Shown here in pieces: positions 15,258 to 23,233 of a stretch of DNA of 32,480 nt. Position numbers and translations under genes: made by a program. Positions within the stretch are counted from its first letter, which is position 1, and every line of letters starts with the position of its first letter. Under the pieces are notes generated by a model that searched no databases, was not told where the DNA came from, and saw only the letters and a list, made by a program, of their open reading frames with translations. This DNA comes from Klebsiella pneumoniae (lineage in GTDB: Bacteria > Verrucomicrobiota > Verrucomicrobiia > Limisphaerales > SXTU01), in NCBI GenBank assembly GCA_943330855.2, contig CALQJI020000059.1:1-32480 (forward strand), in the 5' to 3' direction.

Positions 15258-16556
15258 ATGCAACTCACCAAGTCACTCGCCGGCGGGCTGTTGCTCGCGG
15301 CCAGTCTCACCGCGCTTGCCCAACGGCCCAACACTACGAACTACGACGAGAGCAAGGTCGGCAATCTCCCGTTGCCCGACCCGCTGACGTTTGCGGATGG
15401 CTCCAAGGTCACGGACGCGAAGGCGTGGCAGACCAAGCGGCGCGCGGAGGTGCTGCGTTTGTTCGAGACGCACGTGTATGGCCGCAGTCCCGCGCGGCCG
15501 GCGAATTTTCTCTACGAGGTCACCAAGACCGACCCACAGGCGCTCGGCGGCAAGGCCACGCGGAAGGAAATCGCCCTGTATGTCACGGGCAAGAAGGACG
15601 GCCCGCGCTTGGACTTGTTGCTCTTCGTGCCCAACGCCGTGAAGGGGCCGGTGCCCGCGTTCATCGGCTGCAACTTCAACGGCAACCATGCCGTTCACGC
15701 CGATCCCGGCATCACGCTGAACCCGCGCTGGATGCGCAACTCGCCGGACAAAAAAAGCGTGGTGGACAACCGTGCCACCGACGCCTCGCGCGGCTCGGAG
15801 GCGAGCCGGTGGCAGGTGGAGATGATCATCGCGAAGGGTTACGCGCTGGCGACTTACTACTACGGCGATGTGGAGGCGGACCACGCCGAGGGCTGGAAGG
15901 ACGGCCTCCGCGCGAAGCTGTCGAAGGACGGTGCCAGCACGCTCTTCCCGGGCGATGCGTGGGGGGCGATTGGCGCGTGGGCGTGGGGTTTGAGCCGCGG
16001 GCTGGATTATTTGGAGCGGGTCCCGGCCATTGATGCGAAGCAGGTCGCGGTCATCGGGCACTCGCGGTTGGGCAAGACTTCGTTGTGGGCGGGCGCGGCG
16101 GATGAGCGGTTCGCCATGGTCATCTCGAACAACTCCGGCGAAGGCGGAGCGTCCCTCTCACGGCGTGATTTCGGCGAGACCATCGCGGTGCTAAATAAGA
16201 ATTTTCCGCACTGGTTCTGCGGCAACTACAAGCAATACACCGACCACGCGGAGAAGCTGCCGGTGGATATGCATGAACTGGTCGCCCTCGCCGCGCCGCG
16301 CCCCATCTACATCGCCAGCGCGGAGGAGGACAAGTGGGCGGACCCGAAGGGTGAGTTCCTCGCGGGCAAACTCGCGGAGCCGGTGTATGCGCTGTTCGGG
16401 AAGAAAGGCACGGGCGTCACGGACTGGCCGTCCGTGGACCAGCCCGTGGGCGAGTTCATCGGCTACCACATCCGCACCGGCAAGCACGACGTGACGGCCT
16501 ACGACTGGGAGCAATACCTGAAGTTCGCAGACAAGCACTTCACGCGCGCGAAGTAA
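15258..16556 (+). CDS. Secreted CE15-like (glucuronoyl/acetylxylan) esterase
   Basis: A 432-residue alpha/beta hydrolase. I chose the ATG at 15258 because it opens the signal peptide MQLTKSLAGGLLLAASLTALAQ; a frame from 15147 would place a repeat array in front. The nucleophile elbow GHSRLGK puts the catalytic Ser at about residue 269, followed by AGAADERFAMVISNNSGEGG and FPHWFCGNYKQY. A His near the end (TGKHDVTAYDW) is the likely triad base. This matches bacterial carbohydrate esterase family 15 and related acetylxylan esterases, which release glucuronate esters or acetyl groups in hemicellulose. CE15 usually has Cys where this protein has His in GHSR, so the precise ester is uncertain. It should act in the periplasm or outside. 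Confidence 0.85.
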   Translation: MQLTKSLAGGLLLAASLTALAQRPNTTNYDESKVGNLPLPDPLTFADGSKVTDAKAWQTKRRAEVLRLFETHVYGRSPARPANFLYEVTKTDPQALGGKATRKEIALYVTGKKDGPRLDLLLFVPNAVKGPVPAFIGCNFNGNHAVHADPGITLNPRWMRNSPDKKSVVDNRATDASRGSEASRWQVEMIIAKGYALATYYYGDVEADHAEGWKDGLRAKLSKDGASTLFPGDAWGAIGAWAWGLSRGLDYLERVPAIDAKQVAVIGHSRLGKTSLWAGAADERFAMVISNNSGEGGASLSRRDFGETIAVLNKNFPHWFCGNYKQYTDHAEKLPVDMHELVALAAPRPIYIASAEEDKWADPKGEFLAGKLAEPVYALFGKKGTGVTDWPSVDQPVGEFIGYHIRTGKHDVTAYDWEQYLKFADKHFTRAK

Positions 16557-16564
16557 GCGCCGGC

Positions 16565-17200
16565 TCAGGGCAACGCGCTGGCGTTGGCGGGCGTGATAAC
16601 TTCGTGGGTGAAGTTGAACCACTCGCGGGCTGTGCCCGGTTTCTTGCCGTCCGTGACAGGCCGCGTCCGGGGAAGGATGGCGACCTGCACCGTGCCAGCC
16701 AGCAGCATGGCCTTGAGGTGCGGCCCGGCGTTGCCAAGCACGACGAATTTTTTACCCGTCAGTTCCGCCACTGCTTCTTTGGAAAACTCGGGGAAACCAG
16801 CCAGCGAGACGAAGGCGTCGGCACCTGCGTGACGTTGCACGAACTGGCGGAACTGCTCCGGGTCCAGGCCGGCCGCGCCCATCGTGCCCGGTCGCTCGGT
16901 CTCGATGGACTCGGTGGCCAGCAGGCTCACGCCCTTCGTGCGCGCGAGGGTTTTGGCAAAGGCGGCGCGCTGCAATTCCACCAACGGGTCTTTGTAGTTG
17001 CCACGCTGCGGGAGGATTAGGACGACCTTGCCTTGGTTGGTCAGCAGCTTGGTGGTTTCTTCAGCCACCGCCGTGCCCAAGCCTTCCGGTAGCTTGGAAG
17101 TCTCGGGGGCGCGGTTTTGGAACTGAGTCCGGTAAATCACCGCGAGCGAGCCCGCGATGGCCAGCACGGCGAGCAGGAGGATGATGGTGGGTTTGCGCAT
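16565..17200 (-). CDS. Unknown membrane-anchored periplasmic protein
   Basis: A 211-residue protein with an uncleaved-looking signal anchor (MRKPTIILLLAVLAIAGSLA). The soluble part has alternating strands and helices such as KVVLILPQRGNYKDPLVELQ, GADAFVSLAGFPEF and GKKFVVLGNAGPHLKAMLLA. This pattern recalls a periplasmic binding-protein fold, but I do not recognise a family and no ligand can be named. It ends 8 bp from the stop of the convergent esterase. It lies about 60 bp downstream of the pseudopilin gene at 17264 on the same strand, so the two may be co-transcribed. Confidence 0.6.
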   Translation of the reverse strand: MRKPTIILLLAVLAIAGSLAVIYRTQFQNRAPETSKLPEGLGTAVAEETTKLLTNQGKVVLILPQRGNYKDPLVELQRAAFAKTLARTKGVSLLATESIETERPGTMGAAGLDPEQFRQFVQRHAGADAFVSLAGFPEFSKEAVAELTGKKFVVLGNAGPHLKAMLLAGTVQVAILPRTRPVTDGKKPGTAREWFNFTHEVITPANASALP

Positions 17201-17263
17201 GGAAAGTTTGGGAGCGGCGGCGGCGGGTTAGCCGACGGTGGGGAGGTGGGGATGGCCGAGGGT

Positions 17264-18139
17264 TCAAGGGCCACCGACCAAGCCATTGAGCCACGGGGAG
17301 CCGTCGTAATACCAAGTCTCCCCCATCGTATCCACGTGCCCGTCCACGAAGCCGACGTTCGCCTTTTTGCTGTGGCGGTAGATGGGGCCGGCGTAGTCCG
17401 CGTCGCCGGCGTTCAACACCAGTTGGGAATAGGGATGAGATGTGGCGGACTGGGTGGGATAGACGAGTAGCCAGGCGCTGGCCTTGCCGCTGATGATGCT
17501 CGGGCTGCCATACGGAGTCTGGACGCTGGCCGTGGGGTTGATGCTGGGGATGGCCACGTTGCCCAAGTCGGTGGTGTAAACAGTGGAGGTGGGCTTCACG
17601 ATGGTTTGCTCGCGAAAGGTCCGGGGCTGGGCGCCGTAATTGGCCGAGGCAATGCCGCTGAAGTTGTCATGGGAGATTTCCCAGTTGATGCCGATGTTCA
17701 TGAACGAGCCGGAATTATCCCAATCGCGGTTGCCGCCGGGACGTTCCTGACCGGAGGGGCACCACATGATTTTGCGGCTGGCGAGAAATGGCTGAATCAT
17801 CGTGCCCCAGGTGCGGTTGGGCAGTGTGCCGGATGCGAAATGCCACGACGTGGTGATGTAGTCATCGTTGTCGGTGGAGTAGAGCTTCAGCCCGAGCGTG
17901 ATCTGCTTCTGGTTGTTCACGCACTTGATGGTGTTGGCTTTCGCCTTGGCCTGCGCGAGCGCCGGCAACAGCATCCCGGCCAAGATCGCGATGATGGCGA
18001 TGACCACGAGGAGTTCGATGAGCGTGAATGCGGCGGCGCGTGGGCGGGAATGTTTCGAGGCCGGCTGCCTCTGCCAGTGGACATGATTCACAGTGCCGAA
18101 GCGTGAGCAGTCTGTCCGGGGGAAGCAAACATTTGCCAT
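17264..18139 (-). CDS. Type II secretion pseudopilin-like protein
   Basis: A protein of up to 291 residues containing AAAFTLIELLVVIAIIAILA followed by MLLPALAQAKAKANTIKCVNNQKQITLGLKLY, again the verrucomicrobial pseudopilin signature. The C-terminal end has the family's closing motif, VGFVDGHVDTMGE. The start is uncertain: the frame opens at 18139 with MANVCFPRTDCSRFG, but a GTG at about 18091 (VNHVHWQRQ) gives a leader closer to the usual length. It is a paralogue of the gene at 10105 and carries its own C-terminal region, including CPSGQERPGGNRDW. It should be processed by prepilin peptidase and sit in the inner membrane. Confidence 0.87.
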   Translation of the reverse strand: MANVCFPRTDCSRFGTVNHVHWQRQPASKHSRPRAAAFTLIELLVVIAIIAILAGMLLPALAQAKAKANTIKCVNNQKQITLGLKLYSTDNDDYITTSWHFASGTLPNRTWGTMIQPFLASRKIMWCPSGQERPGGNRDWDNSGSFMNIGINWEISHDNFSGIASANYGAQPRTFREQTIVKPTSTVYTTDLGNVAIPSINPTASVQTPYGSPSIISGKASAWLLVYPTQSATSHPYSQLVLNAGDADYAGPIYRHSKKANVGFVDGHVDTMGETWYYDGSPWLNGLVGGP

Positions 18140-18231
18140 CGAGCGTGGGGCTCAATTTCAACCGCGAAGGAGACCCAGGGTTCCAAGCGGTTGCAGCCCT
18201 GTAAACAAGGCCTGAAACCGCTGTGGCGGCC

Positions 18232-19674
18232 TCAGCCGTGGTAGCCTTCTTCGCCGTGCTCGGTGAGGTCCAAACCGATGGTCTCGACTTCTTCACTCAC
18301 GCGCAGACCGCCGCAGACGACGCTGACGAGCTTGGCCAACAGGAGGGTTCCCACGACTGACCAGACGAGCACGATGGCTCCGGCCTTGAGCTGCTCCAGC
18401 CAGAGCGAGCTTCCGACGAAGGCTTTGATACGGTCGGCCCCGAGGTTCGGGTTCGCGGCGGTGGAGGCGAAGATGCCGGCCATGATCGTGCCCAACGTGC
18501 CGCCCACCGCGTGCACGCCGAAGGTGTCGAGCGAGTCATCATACTTGAACTTGGACTTGATGACGTTGCACGCGAACCACGTCGCCGCGCCGGCCACGAC
18601 CCCGATGAACACGGCCACGCCGGGCGTTACGAAGCCGCTGGCGGGCGTGATGGTGGCCAGGCCCGCGACCGCGCCGGAGCAGAAGCCCAGCACGGAGGGT
18701 TTGCCGCGCATGAAGTATTCGATGAGCGGCCAGGTGATGCAGCCCGCCGCTGCGGAAAGCGTCGTGGTGACGAAGGCGTTGACCGCCACGCCATCGGCCG
18801 CGACTGCGCTGCCGGCGTTGAAGCCATACCAACCCGCCCAGAGCATGCCGGTGCCGACCATGCAGAGCGCGAGGCTGTGCGGGGGCATGGGCTCCTTGCC
18901 GTAGCCCAGGCGTTTACCCAGCACGATGCACAAGGCCAGCGCGCTCCAGCCCGAGGTCATGTGCACGACGATGCCGCCCGCGAAATCAATGGCCTTGATG
19001 CTAGCCTTGTCGTTCCACAAGCCGTTCATCCAGCCGTCAATGCCCCACACCCAGTGCGCCACGGGGAAATACACGACGAACATCCACAGCACGCTGAAGA
19101 GCATGATGGCGGAGAATTTCATGCGCTCGGCAATCGCCCCGATCGTCAGCGCCGGGGTGATGATGGCGAACATGAGTTGGTAGATCATGAACAAGCTGTG
19201 CGGCACCCACGCGCCGTAATCGGTGTTCGGCTCCGTGCCGACGTCTTTCAGAAACGCGTGTTGGAATCCACCGATCCAGCCATTGCCCTTGCCAAACGTG
19301 AGGCTGTAGCCGCACGCCCACCACAGCAGTGTGACGATGCCGGCGAGGCCGAGACATTGCGCGAGCACGGAGAGGATGTTCTTTCGGCGGACCAGCCCGC
19401 CGTAGAAAAGCGCGAGGCCGGGCAGCGTCATGAACAGCACGAGTGCTGCGCTGGTGAGCATCCACGCGTTGTGGCCGGGACCGCCCCCGGTGAGGTTTGA
19501 CTTCGCCTTCCCATCCGTCGCCCGCGTGCCGTTGTTCACGTAGGCCTCGAGGTCGCCGACGCGTTGTTCGAGGGTCGGCTCCGGCGGCGGCTTGGCAGCT
19601 TCAGCAGCCGGAGTGGGGGCGGGCGCCAGCCAGAGCAACGCGCCCAGCAGTAGGAGAGTCAGCGTGTTCGTCAT
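18232..19674 (-). CDS. amtB: Ammonium transporter AmtB
   Basis: A 480-residue transporter that forms trimers in the inner membrane and moves ammonium into the cell. A signal peptide (about 1-25) and a short extracytoplasmic segment precede eleven membrane helices starting with AWMLTSAALVLFMTLPGLAL. The twin pore histidines are His238 (FAGGIVVHMTSG) and His388 (DTFGVHAVGG). PALTIGAIAERMKF is also typical. The cytoplasmic tail ends in VETIGLDLTEHGEEGYHG, the usual AmtB C-terminus that contacts GlnK. It lies 48 bp downstream of glnK on the same strand, the classical glnK-amtB order, in which GlnK blocks the channel when nitrogen is plentiful. Confidence 0.97.
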   Translation of the reverse strand: MTNTLTLLLLGALLWLAPAPTPAAEAAKPPPEPTLEQRVGDLEAYVNNGTRATDGKAKSNLTGGGPGHNAWMLTSAALVLFMTLPGLALFYGGLVRRKNILSVLAQCLGLAGIVTLLWWACGYSLTFGKGNGWIGGFQHAFLKDVGTEPNTDYGAWVPHSLFMIYQLMFAIITPALTIGAIAERMKFSAIMLFSVLWMFVVYFPVAHWVWGIDGWMNGLWNDKASIKAIDFAGGIVVHMTSGWSALALCIVLGKRLGYGKEPMPPHSLALCMVGTGMLWAGWYGFNAGSAVAADGVAVNAFVTTTLSAAAGCITWPLIEYFMRGKPSVLGFCSGAVAGLATITPASGFVTPGVAVFIGVVAGAATWFACNVIKSKFKYDDSLDTFGVHAVGGTLGTIMAGIFASTAANPNLGADRIKAFVGSSLWLEQLKAGAIVLVWSVVGTLLLAKLVSVVCGGLRVSEEVETIGLDLTEHGEEGYHG

Positions 19675-19722
19675 GCTGGATGGTGGAGTGAGGAAAGCGA
19701 ATTCAGAGTGTGGCGAAGGGCG

Positions 19723-20061
19723 TCAGACGGCTTGGTCTCCCCGCTCGTCGGTGCGGATGCGGATGGCGTCTTCCAGCGGAGAAATGAACACCTTGCCGTC
19801 GCCAATCTTTCCGGTGCGCGCGGCCTTCACGATGAGGTCAACCACCTGTTTGACCTGGGCGTCACTCACGGCCAGCTCGATCTTGACCTTGGGCAAGAAG
19901 TCCACGGTGTATTCGCTGCCCCGGTAGATCTCCGTGTGGCCCTTTTGGCGGCCAAAGCCCTTCACTTCGGTCACGGTCATGCCGGTGATGCCGATGTCTT
20001 TGAGGGCTTCCTTCACTTCTTCGAGTTTGAACGGCTTAATGATGGCTTCGACTTTTTTCAT
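19723..20061 (-). CDS. glnK: Nitrogen regulatory PII protein GlnK
   Basis: A 112-residue PII protein. It forms trimers that bind ATP/ADP and 2-oxoglutarate and control AmtB and nitrogen enzymes. The start MKKVEAIIKPFKLEEVKEAL, the T-loop with Tyr46 and Tyr51 (GHTEIYRGSEYTVDFLPK), and the ATP-site segment TGKIGDGKVFI are all present. Tyr51 is the site uridylylated by GlnD in proteobacteria. The length is exactly that of the family. It is the first gene of the glnK-amtB operon. A small hairpin and a weak sigma-54-like site lie in front. Confidence 0.97.
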   Translation of the reverse strand: MKKVEAIIKPFKLEEVKEALKDIGITGMTVTEVKGFGRQKGHTEIYRGSEYTVDFLPKVKIELAVSDAQVKQVVDLIVKAARTGKIGDGKVFISPLEDAIRIRTDERGDQAV

Positions 20062-20072
20062 GGAGATAAATA

Positions 20073-20089
20073 GCGCGGTGCGACCGCGC
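20073..20089 (-). promoter_or_regulatory. Hairpin in the glnK leader
   Basis: A 7-bp stem, GCGCGGT with ACCGCGC, closes a 3-base loop 11 bases before the glnK start codon. There is no strong Shine-Dalgarno word between stem and start (TATTTATCTCC). It may influence translation, but this is only inferred from position. Confidence 0.35.
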
Positions 20090-20120
20090 GTGATTTGTTG
20101 GGCTGAACCCTGTCACGAAC

Positions 20121-20135
20121 GCAATCTAAGCGGCA
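20121..20135 (-). promoter_or_regulatory. Weak sigma-54-like promoter before glnK
   Basis: On the minus strand TGCCGC, five bases, then TTGC has the spacing of the sigma-54 consensus TGGCAC-N5-TTGC. The -12 element matches, but two positions of the -24 element do not, including one of the conserved GG pair. glnK-amtB operons are often sigma-54 dependent in other bacteria, which is the only reason to mention it. Confidence 0.25.
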
Positions 20136-20297
20136 AATCATTTTGATGAACTGGATTCATTTAGTGCGTTCAGGCCAGCAGACAATGGGTGATCGGCGAT
20201 GGTGAGTAGGTCGAGAGGAGCACAAAACGAGGACCTCCGTCGCTCAGGGAGAGAAGCTGCGTTCCTCCCCCCGCGACTGCCGTCCCTCAACTCTGTA

Positions 20298-20360
20298 GCG
20301 CCGAGGTGAGGCGGCGGAGCTGTCCGAGCGCAGTTGCCTCCGCCTCCTTACCTCGGCGGC
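20298..20360. repeat. Palindromic repeat in the gap between glnK and the AsmA-like gene
   Basis: GCGCCGAGGTGAGGCGGCGG and the complementary CCTCCGCCTCCTTACCTCGG, followed by CGGC, form an imperfect stem of about 22 bp around a loop of about 16 bp. It lies in the 358-bp gap 20062-20419, after the stop of the AsmA-like gene at 20420 and upstream of glnK. It could end transcription of the former. The rest of the gap shows no gene. Confidence 0.55.
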
Positions 20361-20419
20361 GATCAGATTCAGGGAGTGGGTCGAAGGTGAGCGGTGCAAG
20401 CGTGCCACTGCCGCCTCGG

Positions 20420-21205
20420 CTACTCCTTCTTCTTAAACAAGTCGCCGATGCCCTTGGTGACGCCTTTGGCCGCGTCGGCTGCGGCGCCGCCCAAGCCCTT
20501 GGCACCGTCCAGCAGGGCCTTGCCTGCGCCACTGAGGAAGCCGGTCACTGCGCCGGTGGTCTTGGTCATCACTTCCTTCGTCACAACCTTGATGACTTCG
20601 GCGGGGGTGATGCCCTCTGCCCCAGCGCCGAGGCCGGTGAGTTTGATGTCGGGCAGCGGAATGGTGGCGGACTTGCCGCCGAGGAGGGTCATGCTGAGGT
20701 TGATCTTGGCGTTGGAGATAATGAGTTCATCCACCTGAAGTTTCTTGCCGGGCGCGCTCTTCTTCTCGGTCTTGCCGGACTTGTCAGCGGCTCCGAGCAG
20801 CGCGGCGACATAGGCGTCCACGTTCTCTTGAATCTTGCTCAGGTTGCTGCCGCTGAGGCTCCCCTCGAAGGTGATTTCTGCGCCGTCGGCCTTGATGGAC
20901 TGCACGACGATCTTGTCGCTGAGGAGCGAGGCTGGCTTCACCTGGAGGCTGGCGGTGCCGAGCTTCACGGCGTGCGGCGTCTTGAAACCCTCGGGGTTCC
21001 CGACCACGAGGCCGCGCAGTTCGCCGCTGCCGGAGAAGGCAGAGATGCTCACGCCGTCGAGCTGGATGGGTGCCTTGATGACCTCCGGGCCGAAGGCGGT
21101 GACGCCGTTCTTCACGATGGAGTTGAGCGAGAGGAACAGCGCGACGAGGGCGACGGCGGCGACGACGGCGAGGGCGATGAGGATTTTGACGAGGTTGTTT
21201 TTCAT
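20420..21205 (-). CDS. AsmA-like inner-membrane protein with glycine/alanine-rich tail
   Basis: A 261-residue protein with one N-terminal membrane helix (KILIALAVVAAVALVALFLS). Then comes an AsmA/DUF748-type region: FGPEVIKAPIQLDGVSISAF, GELRGLVVGNPEGF and IQSIKADGAEITFEGSL-like strands, ending near IPLPDIKLTGLGAG. AsmA-like proteins are large periplasmic proteins linked to outer-membrane lipid transport; this is a short version. The C-terminal 60 residues are rich in Gly, Ala and Lys (AGKALLDGAKGLGGAAADAA) and end in FKKKE. The start is the ATG at 21205. It stands alone on the minus strand. Confidence 0.72.
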   Translation of the reverse strand: MKNNLVKILIALAVVAAVALVALFLSLNSIVKNGVTAFGPEVIKAPIQLDGVSISAFSGSGELRGLVVGNPEGFKTPHAVKLGTASLQVKPASLLSDKIVVQSIKADGAEITFEGSLSGSNLSKIQENVDAYVAALLGAADKSGKTEKKSAPGKKLQVDELIISNAKINLSMTLLGGKSATIPLPDIKLTGLGAGAEGITPAEVIKVVTKEVMTKTTGAVTGFLSGAGKALLDGAKGLGGAAADAAKGVTKGIGDLFKKKE

Positions 21206-21310
21206 GGTGTAAAGCGGGGGCCGGGAAACTCCGGTCGTTGACCGCGCGGAAGACTACTCAGCCCAGCGGTGGGTGCAATCGCAGACTCGGGCGGGCGGGG
21301 AAAAGCGGCA

Positions 21311-21556
21311 CTACAGCCGAGCGCCCACGCGCAGGCGGGGATGCGCCGGCAGGTGGGGATGCAGCGTCGCGGTGAACTCAGCGGGGGCGCAATCGACACA
21401 GAGGATTTGCGGGCCGGTCAACTCGACCTGCCAGAGGGAGAGCATCCGTCGGCAGCCATCGCACTGCTCCTGTTGCTCCGCCGGCACGCTGGCCCGGCCA
21501 TGCATGAAACGCGACGGGGCGGATCGAAGCGATGGCTGATTGCGGAGAGCACTCAT
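21311..21556 (-). CDS. Possible small zinc-ribbon protein
   Basis: An open frame of about 81 residues from the ATG at 21554-21556 (another ATG is at 21503-21505). It contains CDGC and, 20 residues on, CVDC, spaced as in a small zinc ribbon: QEQCDGCRRMLSLWQVEL, then LCVDCAPAEF. The N- and C-terminal parts look like ordinary coding sequence but are arginine-rich and could be fortuitous. It fills part of the 425-bp interval 21206-21630, which otherwise shows nothing. I do not recognise a family. Confidence 0.4.
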   Translation of the reverse strand: MSALRNQPSLRSAPSRFMHGRASVPAEQQEQCDGCRRMLSLWQVELTGPQILCVDCAPAEFTATLHPHLPAHPRLRVGARL

Positions 21557-21630
21557 GCTATGGCCTGTGCGTAACAAGCGACGGCGACGGCGTCAACGCT
21601 CCGCTGCTGACACGCTCCGCTCCTGAAAAG

Positions 21631-22431
21631 TTACTCACACGTCACTGGACTGCCCGTCCCGACGCGCCGGACGAGTTCGGGGAAACGGCAGGCATCGCAC
21701 AGCGCGTTTGAGTGTTCGCAGAAGTCGCGGACGATTTGGAGCAAGCCCTGTTGCGTCGCCGCGTGCTGGAAGAGCCCGCGCGGCGGGCTGCCGGCGAAGA
21801 GGCGTTCGCGGGCGAGCCGCAGCGTGGCGTTGTCCTCGCCAGCGGGCCACGCGAGGAAGCGGGCTTCCGCCGAGCTGCGCAGGGCTTCGTTGCGGCCAGC
21901 GGCGGCGCGCGCCCAGAGCCACGGGAGGATGACGTTCGCGGCCAAGTCCGTGAGCCGCGCGTCGCCGAGGAGAGGCTGCGGCTTTTTCAAGCGCGGGGAT
22001 TTCAACGTCCAGTGCCACGCCCAGAAGTCATCGGCGGGCGGTTGAAGAAGTTCCAAGAGCGAGCTGGCGAGGTCGGCATCCGCGACGGTGCGGGTGAACC
22101 ACCGCTCCAGCCGCGTCGGGAGTTCGCCGCTCGCCAGCCAATGCGCGGCGAGGGCGAGGCGACGGAGCGGTTGATTCGCCGGGCGCAGGCCGCTCATGCG
22201 CCACGCGGCGCGCGGGAGGATGACTTCGCTGAACCGCTCGCGCTCGCGCCACCACGCGTCCCACAGCCGACGCACGTAATCCGCGTCCGCGCCCTGCCCG
22301 CGTGGCAACTCGGCGGGCAGCAGTCCACTCCAACCGGAGAGCCGCGCCTGCCACCGTTCGAGCGTGAGTTTGTCGCTGGAAGTTCCGGCCAGCTCCGCGA
22401 GCCGACGCATCGGCCAGACGTTGTGCTTGTA
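21631..22431 (-). pseudogene. DUF2851 gene, C-terminal portion (split by integrated element)
   Basis: The frame from YKHNVWPMRRLAELAG to the stop at 21631 (about 264 residues) matches the C-terminal part of DUF2851 proteins, which have the word GYKxN followed by PM in mid-protein. It ends with a Cys-rich part (HSNALCDACRFPELV). DUF2851 function is unknown. The open frame runs 84 bp further upstream to 22515, but those 28 residues (MRFFISQFHGFVGLDF onward) are encoded by the inserted element and have no family resemblance. The missing N-terminal portion is at 28291-28959 on the same strand. Joined at the shared 8-bp core, the two give an in-frame protein of about 478 residues. Confidence 0.9.
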
Positions 22432-22452
22432 TAATGTTGCATTTGACCAAAT
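22404..22452. other. attL, left junction of the island
   Basis: Host DUF2851 sequence up to GACGTTG, the core TGCTTGTA at 22424-22431, then the island arm T plus AATGTTGCATTTGACCAAAT (22433-22452). Seen in reverse complement, that arm matches the right arm at 16 of 20 bases. The centre of symmetry falls on TT at 22427-22428, the likely crossover dinucleotide. Confidence 0.8.
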
Positions 22453-22523
22453 CACTTCGCAAACCTCAAAATCAAGCCCAACGAAGCCGTGGAATTGGCT
22501 GATAAAAAACCGCATCCCGTTGA

Positions 22524-23123
22524 AGTAATCACGCTCTTAAATGTGTAACTACTTGTGAATGCTGCCACGGCATCGTCGTGGACCCAGTGAACCGGATGCT
22601 CTACGAGTTCTATCGCCTGACAAAGACCGATGCCGGCTGGGTCGCCGAGCAATCCTCCGTGTTCAATCTCGCCTCGAACAAACTCCGCCCCGACGGCTGG
22701 ACCAGCTCCGACGCCGCGGGCCTGCCCATCTTCCCCTCCGTCGTGCGCTACGACGAACTGAAGCGCGGCAAAATCGAGCACGCGTTGCGCGCGACCTTCA
22801 AGAACACCCGCCGCGCCTACGTGTATCCGGCCACGCATTACGCCAGCCGCAAGACCGACCCGAATCTTCCGCGCATGGGCGAGCGCTTTCGCCTGCGCCA
22901 GGACTTCGACACCTCGAAGTTTTCGCCGGAGGTGAAGACCATCCTCGAAGCCCTGAAACGCTACGGCATGATGAACGCCGACAACGGCATTGACTGGGCC
23001 GTCTCTGTCGCGCCGGACGAGCGCATCCCCGTGTTGCACAATGAACTCCGCCGGGTGAAAGGCTCGGACTTCGAAGTGGTCGTGGCCCCGGCTGGCTACG
23101 TCCGGCCGCAGGGAAAACCCTAA
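22524..23123 (+). pseudogene. C-terminal fragment of an uncharacterised secreted-protein family
   Basis: The frame from a GTG at 22578 reads VDPVNRMLYEFYRLTKTDAG, then RPDGWTSSDAAGLPIFPSVV, RAYVYPATHYASRKTDPNLP and NADNGIDWAVSVAPDER. These words recur in an unnamed family of secreted proteins in soil bacteria, where they form the second half; the first half, including a signal peptide, is missing here. The frame is open upstream only to a stop at 22521-22523, and those residues (NHALKCVTTCECCHG) do not look like the family. It begins about 90 bp from attL, so the gene was probably cut when the island was assembled. The stop at 23123 looks natural. Confidence 0.7.
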
Positions 23124-23125
23124 AA

Positions 23126-23233
23126 CTAGCGGGAGACCGACCAGTTCAGCACGGGCGAGGGCACACTGCGCGGGTTGGAAATGGCGTAGCTGTCCCACGC
23201 CTCCGCCTCAGGCCGCTTGCCGACTGCGGGGCG
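23126..23233 (-). pseudogene. Remnant of a further gene C-terminus
   Basis: Directly after the permease stop codon and in the same frame, 35 codons read RPAVGKRPEAEAWDSYAISN and then PRSVPSPVLNWSVSR before a stop at 23126-23128. The composition is protein-like, but there is no start. It may be the tail of another gene whose front was replaced, or a read-through extension. Support is limited to codon appearance. Confidence 0.3.

Noticed and set aside
22404..22452. A tRNA gene as the integration target
   Set aside because: The flanking sequence encodes DUF2851 on both sides; no tRNA fold is seen.
22432..22515. The N-terminal extension of the DUF2851 C-terminal frame as a real protein start
   Set aside because: It is translated from the island arm, including the attP half-site, and has no family resemblance.
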